Positions 58,615-64,000 of a stretch of 64,000 nucleotides of DNA are shown piece by piece. Position numbers and translations under genes: made by a program. Numbering within the stretch: the stretch's first letter is position 1; each line of letters begins with the position of its first letter. The DNA comes from Pelodera strongyloides (Eukaryota; Nematoda; Chromadorea; Rhabditida; Rhabditidae), in the NCBI GenBank assembly GCA_036852015.1, contig JAANDG010000137.1, positions 1 to 64,000 of the forward strand. The letters run 5' to 3'. Below the pieces are notes generated by a model. It made no database searches. It worked only from the letters and a program-made list of their open reading frames with translations, and was not told the DNA's origin.

Positions 58615-60476
58615 TAATTTATGACCCGGAACGCCAGGGGTCATTACGCTGAACCGGGGCATATATCCAGACCCAGACTCCACTGCAAAACTGTCAGGAA
58701 GGGAATATATTGGGCACTTCACTCACACTCACATGCACCTAAACCTCCACAAGAAAATTGACTTAAAAATTTTCCAAAGAAAACTCGCACAACCCATAAA
58801 GTAGTAAGTATTCTATTATAGCTAGCCTCTCATGCCACGACGGAAACTGCGTGCGGACCTAATTTCGGGGGCGGACCAGGTGGCTGTTTATATCCTCGGT
58901 CCTCGTTCCCGTTTCTCCATGAATAGAAAATGTTCACGAAAATAGGCATGGACTAAACGATAAAATTTACCAGTAATGTCCCCATTATTCTTTCTATATA
59001 AGGGAAAGCCGGAAAGCTGACGTCACTAAGAGTCCGTTCGTTTTAGTTTTCCCTGCCCAATTTTCTGGTACCTCTCAAGCACCGCAGTGCAAGCAAACAA
59101 AAAAAGAGAGTACAAAGCGGCACCTCTTTTCTAGCTCTAGTTCTTCTTTTCCCGATACGCTAAGCTACTCAACAAGTGGCTTGGGGCTCTAAATCCAAAT
59201 GACCACGGTTACTGTTCGTAGTTTATCCCTGAGATTACACGAAACAAATTTAAATATATATCATTATCAAATTAAAACCTAGCTTACAATATCATGGTTA
59301 AGTTCGCAAGACAGATACAAAAGCTACCATAAGCAGGATAATCCAAGAAATTTGCGTTGCTATTGGATGCGCGATATGAAATAGATCACATGCGGCAGCT
59401 CGCAGCTGTACAAATCTGGCCAGCTAATGTATTGAAAAGTGAAACATGATATCAAGCCTCAAGCCTCAACAATTACTATTGAGGTCGTTTAGCAATAAAA
59501 TAATGAAAATTTGTATTAAAAAATGAATGTATGAGCGGAGGGAAGGAGAAACTGACTGGGAAAATAAACAGTGTTTGATAATATATTCATGGTCCCATGA
59601 AAAACGCAAAAAAAGAATAACAAATAAGGAGGGCACTTCTTGTTGTTTACGGGTTCAGCGACAAGACAATTAAGGGTGCTTTGTGCGGGAAAAATATTGT
59701 GCAGTTATTTGGGCAGTCAATCGATGGAAACGAGTGACCAGAGAGGGGCACCACATACACAGGAAAACACCAAGGGAATACAAGGGATGAGGGTTAGGGG
59801 GAGTGAGTGAGCCGAAATAAACAGGGGACACACACACGGCAGCTGGCTGGCCGAGCGCTGGGAAACGAAGAAGAGAAGAGAAAGAATTTCGGTCGGCTCC
59901 CACCACTGAGCGTCACCAGGCGGAGAGTTTAGAACGCACAAACACGTAAACAATATATGGCGCACAAAACGTCTCAATAACGCAACACAATAAAAAAGAT
60001 ACAAAAAAAAACTAAATGACTGACCACAAAAAAATAATCAAACTCGCAACCGAAGAATTGATCGAAAGGCTTGTTCAAATATTCGACAAAAAATTCATTT
60101 AAATTTCTGCAAACTACGGTATGCTGTCTGCGGAAATGTGCAGCCTTTTCTTATTTTACAATTTTATTGCAACAAATTGTATTGCAACGCTGTATTGTCG
60201 CATTTCAAAACGTTTTCTTCAACATGTTCTGTAACAAGATGATAAAAATATAATCCGACTTTTTTCCAGAACCATTTTTCAATTTCGCCATGTAGTGAAT
60301 GAAATACAAGACAATATAACATTAACAATAGCGTCATTCATGAGGATTTCGTTACGGGAAGTGGTGCTTAGATCGGGCAGCCTGCTGTCCACTTGGGGTA
60401 ACATCTGTGAGACGGATACATCTTCGCGAAACAGATAGCACACTCCGGAGGAGGTCCTAATACCCTTGCCCACCAT
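58615..60476 (-). other. Candidate upstream coding exons of MAP1
   Basis: Exon 60,308-60,476 starts with ATG (MVGKGIRTSSGVCYLF) and could end at GTATTT. Exon 58,615-58,682 (after TTTTGCAG, ending at GTAAGG) encodes SGSGYMPRFSVMTPGVPGHK. Joined to an acceptor TAG at 56,328 they run in phase into EPRVTMAYLPASEK, adding 84 residues to MAP1. Three matching phases give some support, but codon evidence is thin and I see no MAP1 similarity. Confidence 0.3.
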
Positions 60477-60853
60477 CTTATAACCCGAAATTGGTACCAG
60501 CCAATAAATGGTACTTCAGGGTATTACATTACTTACGTGAGTACTTCATACTGAAATGTTACCAGCGCGAAAAATATATGAACAACATTGAAAAGTGTAC
60601 TATAACCGGCTTGTACGCACTCACGCAAATATGTATCTAACGCATTGCGGACACGAGTGTGGCTATAATTAACACTTTGATTAGACTTATAAGTTAAACA
60701 ACCATAATGAATTGTTTATTTCGAAGCAACTTAGATTCTACGTCAGAGAAGGAAGAAGTTAGAGATTCGTTTCATACATATAAACAACGAGCAGAATAAC
60801 CGAATAATTCACTAGTTAATTCAAGGCAAGGTGTTAGGAGGTGTCTAGGTTGC

Positions 60854-61250
60854 TTAAAGGGACAGGCCCATCAAAGTAAACCTATATTTATGATACGTCC
60901 ATAGTGATTATCAAGCATTTTTATTACAATATATACAAACTAAATTTCACATTTATTTGCCATTGAAAACTTTTTTCCGATGCGCTCTGCTCAAATGTAT
61001 ACCGTAGAGCCGCAAATATCCTTGTCGTCAATGCAAATTTATCGTGAAATTATAATGCGATTAAAATTTGCATATATAGCTTTGAAATCTGCAGTTTTAT
61101 GGTATACATTTGAGCAGGGTGCATTGGAAAAAAAGTTGTCTAGGGCGAATAATGGTGAAATTTAGTTTGTATATATTGTAATAAAAATGCTTGCTAGTCT
61201 TATGAACGTATCGTAAATGTAGGTTTATTTTGATGGGCCTGTCCCTTTAA
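60854..61250. repeat. 397-bp palindromic element with TTAA ends
   Basis: TTAAAGGGACAGGCCCATCA at the left pairs with TGATGGGCCTGTCCCTTTAA at the right. Inner segments pair too (AAGCATTTTTATTACAATAT with its complement near 61,175; CTCAAATGTATACC / GGTATACATTTGAG). It encodes no transposase. TTAA at each end suggests a piggyBac-type target site, an inference. Confidence 0.85.
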
Positions 61251-61393
61251 TGAACTTATATTACTTTAAACCTACATGTTATTCCCATTAAAACATATTA
61301 TAATGTGTTAAATGAAGAAGAAGAAGAAAGCAACAAATTCACACAGGATACTAGACTACAATGTGCAATCAGAACATAATTCTATCAGAGATC

Positions 61394-61570
61394 GTAATGC
61401 GAAATACCGACCGGTTTTTGAAACGCACGTGGACAACTGAATTCTAACGTATTTATGCTAATTTGCTCGAATTTGGCTCGATTTTTTATTCTAATTAATG
61501 TTCATTTGCATATGCTGCACAAGAATGCTAGTTCGATGCGTTTCGAAAACCGGCCAGTATTTCGCTTTAA
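61394..61570. repeat. MITE family A copy
   Basis: About 177 bp. ATGCGAAATACCGACCGG and TTTTTGAAACGCACG at the left pair with GATGCGTTTCGAAAACCGG and TTTCGCTTTAA at the right. The left TTAAAG terminus has decayed. The core has GAATTC, TATTTATGC and TTGCTCGAATTTGGCTCG. Confidence 0.8.
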
Positions 61571-61858
61571 ATGGACACTTGCACAGGACAGTTCTGAACA
61601 CATACATCTTTAGTACAAGTAATAAATGTTTTAGGTGTGGCATCTTTTAGGTGTGGTAAATTTAGGTGTGGCAACATAAAATGCAGCATGATTACTAGTC
61701 CTATATTGAACACCATTCCATGTAGTATATAGAAAGAGATTAATTACATTTATTATAAAAATCAATTCACTAATAAAAATTTGACAAGATCCGAGCTCGA
61801 AGATACCGCATGAATATGTGAATTTTCTAAATATAACAGTAAGCGAGAATTTTTTAGA

Positions 61859-61879
61859 AGCCTAAGCCTAAGCCTAGGC
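61859..61879. repeat. Interstitial telomere-type repeat (three units)
   Basis: AAGCCTAAGCCTAAGCCTAG carries three TTAGGC-type units on the minus strand. It lies just past the stop codon of the secreted-protein gene. Confidence 0.75.
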
Positions 61880-61931
61880 ACAAATTAGAAAATTGGAAAA
61901 ATTCCACTACTTTCAAGTCAAATTCAACCAA

Positions 61932-63132
61932 TTATCCAGAAAAAAGTAAATCATGGTAGGGGTTGAAAGCCGAACGTCTGTCGAAGTGTATTCCATAAGG
62001 AGAAGTAAAGAAAACTGGCGGGAAAGGCCGGCTACCCCGCTTTTCCATCTAAAAAGAAAAACGAGTTAATTTAAAGCGACATGGTGCGTGGTTTTTGGAA
62101 GTATCCCTCACAACTACATTTACATAGGTTATATGCAAATTCATATATCTGTGCTGAAGTGGTAAACAAATTGAACACAGTTTGCACGTTCTCTACATGG
62201 AACGCCAACTGTAAATCTCAAAAACACGTCTACCACGTTAATATTTTATTTTATTTTAGTTTTATACCCGTTTTATAAACAAAACTAGAACAAACAAAAA
62301 TTGTTTTATCTTTTGCTGCGCACCAGACTCTAGCCAGGTTCTCGCGAATTCGTTGAATATACTATCGACTATCATGAAACTTGGGGAAGATATGGCGAAA
62401 GACGAAGTCGCCGCGCACCCATCAAATTTCCCGGCGTCGCTCGCATTTTTGCAAAGTTAACGCAAGGCATTTTCCGAGCGACATCTTCGCGCCAAGTGCT
62501 CGCCGCGCACTGCCCGAGTTTTCCACCTCATCTAGCTTACATCCTGGTCTTACCGTATGCTCGCTTCCATCCTCCATAGTTGCGGTAATCACGTCCTTCG
62601 GTACGGTAACATAATAAGGGTACTGTTGAAGTAGCACTTCCGGATCACTAAAGTACGTAATTGTAAGGTATCGGACTAACGTAGGCCTAATCCGCGGCTT
62701 ATCTAACAAGTTTGCTACGCCACGCAGGCTGTACTCACTCCAACTCCGCAGGTCAACTGCCTGTTACATTTTGTGAGTTAAACTCAATAAACTTACTTAT
62801 GCTAATAAAACTACAATTAGCTAGCGTGATTTTAAAAGTCAATGGAAGTATAAGCAATTATTTGGGCGGGGGTGACGAATACTTGGTGGGGCGGGGGCCT
62901 CAGACTACGCGAAACAGGTTTTCAGAATTTTTCCGTGAGCAAACGGTAAATTATTCGTGCAGTAGATATGCGAAGCGATTCGTTTTCTTACCATGCATTG
63001 TTGTAAAATAATTTCGTGCATTTTTATATTAAAAAAACCTTACGGATTGTAGAAACCGACGGGCTGATATCGTCCAAGAACACAGGGAAGAACGATTAAC
63101 ATTGAAATGACAAGAATAATGTTGGGCATCAT
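61932..63132 (-). CDS. Small secreted protein of unknown function
   Basis: Predicted 144 aa in four exons: 63044-63132, 62883-62904 (inferred micro-exon), 62554-62760, 61932-62048. Exon 1 begins five bases behind GCTTTCAG, a likely spliced-leader acceptor. It encodes a signal peptide: the hydrophobic run ILVISMLIVLPCVLG, then RYQPVGFYN. Exon 3 encodes LDKPRIRPTLVRYLTITYF and YPYYVTVPKDVITATMEDG. Exon 4 encodes RPFPPVFFTSPYGIHFDRR and ends at TAA. Exons 3 and 4 are in phase 0, but exon 1 leaves two bases. A 22-nt exon (LRPPPHQ) or its 16-nt variant restores the frame, and so would a weak internal acceptor in exon 3. I recognise no family. It is Tyr- and Pro-rich with one cysteine, inside the signal peptide. 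Confidence 0.6.
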
Positions 63133-63334
63133 CACTGCTGAAAGCAAAATTTATATTTAAATCTGGACAACTGTATTCCTGTGCAGTATATGCAAATTGT
63201 GCGTTCAATCTGGACGAAACGGCTCAGAATGGAACATAATTTGCATATAACACACGGTGATTCAGCTAGCCAGTACACGTTAAAAGCACGGCCATACGAG
63301 TTCATTGTGATTGTGCTTGTAGATCTAACAAATC

Positions 63335-63421
63335 TATACCGACCGGTTTTTGAAACAAACCGTGGACAGCTGAATTCTTACGTATTTATGCAAAGTTGCT
63401 CGAATTTAGCTCGATTTGTAG
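63335..63421. repeat. Half of a MITE family A element
   Basis: TACCGACCGGTTTTTGAAAC, then GTGGACAGCTGAATTCTTACG and GCTCGAATTTAGCTCGATTT, match the left half of family A. The right half is missing. Confidence 0.7.
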
Positions 63422-63636
63422 AACGGATAAATGATATAAATATTGCATAAAATGTTATATATCCTATGTTCACTATCCCCCCTTTTAGATTGCTAGTCAA
63501 TCCTCTCTGTACTAATAATTGCATTAGCTCTACGCCATCCATAAGAGACCAAACGTAGTTCGTAAATATGACGTACATGAGTAAGTAGATGATATTTTGT
63601 AGAAGTAGATGATACTGGGAAGCTTCCGGAAACAGT

Positions 63637-63770
63637 CAGAAGCCTTGTACACCACTAGATTCCCTAGGGAAAATATTCCCTGGAGAGAACAAAATATCAT
63701 TCAAACGTGAGAGTGGCAGGGAAAAGACAGCGTTCCCCTTCGGGGCATTGAGTGGTGAATATGGCCTCAG
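63637..63770. repeat. Second copy of the CAGAAGCC...CACCACT MITE
   Basis: The left end has CAGAAGCC and CACCACT. The right end is AGTGGTGAATATGGCCTCAG, close to the complement of the left end. It shares terminal sequence with the 3,495-3,580 element but has a different, longer core, as expected of a MITE family. Confidence 0.5.
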
Positions 63771-64000
63771 AAATATGTAGAGGAACGAAATCGTTTCAAT
63801 TTTGTGGTAAGATTGTGAAACAGATATTCAAAGCTACGCTACGGATTAACTAGCGTGAATAAAGAGAAAAAAATTAACATGTAGGGTTCCTAACGTTTCG
63901 GTAAACTAAAGCTAAACGAATAAATAGGAAGAGCTGGTAAAAGTCTGTCATAAAGCCCTATTTCTGTGTCTATTCTGCGACACAGGAAATTGCCTTTTTA

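Larger units (their letters stand above)
56313..61931. other. 5.6 kb upstream of MAP1: mostly non-coding
   Basis: It probably contains the MAP1 5' UTR or outron and promoter. Noted inside: two candidate upstream coding exons (60,308-60,476 and 58,615-58,682), a CT-rich stretch at 59,750-60,000 on the minus strand, ACTACCC repeats at 57,155-57,175, a palindromic element at 60,854-61,250 and a family A MITE at 61,394-61,570. A 95-codon plus-strand frame at 57,292-57,579 has no gene-like features. Confidence 0.5.
63138..64000. other. Upstream flank of the secreted-protein gene
   Basis: Non-coding DNA with half of a family A MITE and the MITE at 63,637-63,770. No exon is supported. It should contain the promoter and outron of the secreted-protein gene. 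Confidence 0.45.

Noticed and set aside
62422..62553. Extension of the secreted-protein exon to include RPGCKLDEVENSG
   Set aside because: A GTAAGA donor at 62,548-62,553 ends the exon. The next exon at 62,048 is in phase and reaches a stop, so the extension is read-through into the intron.

Overview
The window reads as nematode nuclear DNA. Evidence seen directly: nearly every intron ends in a very short pyrimidine run (TTTCAG or TTTTAG on the coding strand) with no other polypyrimidine tract. Start codons often sit a few bases behind such an acceptor, as expected for spliced-leader addition. GCCTAA/TTAGGC telomere-type units occur internally, and the genes include a MAP1 homologue of the maph-1 type. 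Introns are hundreds of bases long and full of inverted-repeat elements, so this is not a compact Caenorhabditis-like locus. The species cannot be named.

Five genes are visible, all on the minus strand. In transcription order they are: a small secreted protein of unknown function (63.1-61.9 kb); a MAP1-family microtubule-associated protein (56.3-45.8 kb, 23 exons, 1042 aa); TRMT6, the non-catalytic subunit of the tRNA m1A58 methyltransferase (32.7-27.0 kb, 13 exons, 480 aa); an SF1B helicase of the IGHMBP2/SMUBP-2 type (about 25.6-17.5 kb, about 21 exons); and an RBM12/SWAN-like five-RRM protein (16.3-1.0 kb, 26 exons, 1211 aa). I built these models by hand from splice sites and checked reading phase across every junction. 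MAP1, TRMT6 and RBM12 close without a phase conflict. The helicase first exon and the second exon of the secreted-protein gene remain uncertain.

Between TRMT6 and MAP1 lies 13 kb of non-genic DNA. It holds small inverted-repeat elements, then a foldback structure of about 4.3 kb (arms of 1.6 kb or more, centre near 35,965), then directly against it a 7.1 kb tandem array of a 60-bp unit (37,681-44,775). The unit is built from two palindromes. Other gene-free stretches are the 5.4 kb first intron of RBM12, intergenic gaps of 1.2-1.4 kb either side of the helicase, and 5.6 kb upstream of MAP1.

Three neighbouring genes (TRMT6, helicase, RBM12-like) act on RNA, share a strand and are 1.2-1.4 kb apart. 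An operon is possible but not shown. The least expected structures are the palindromic satellite with its foldback neighbour, and a 20-bp minisatellite in the helicase gene that multiplies a 3' splice acceptor.
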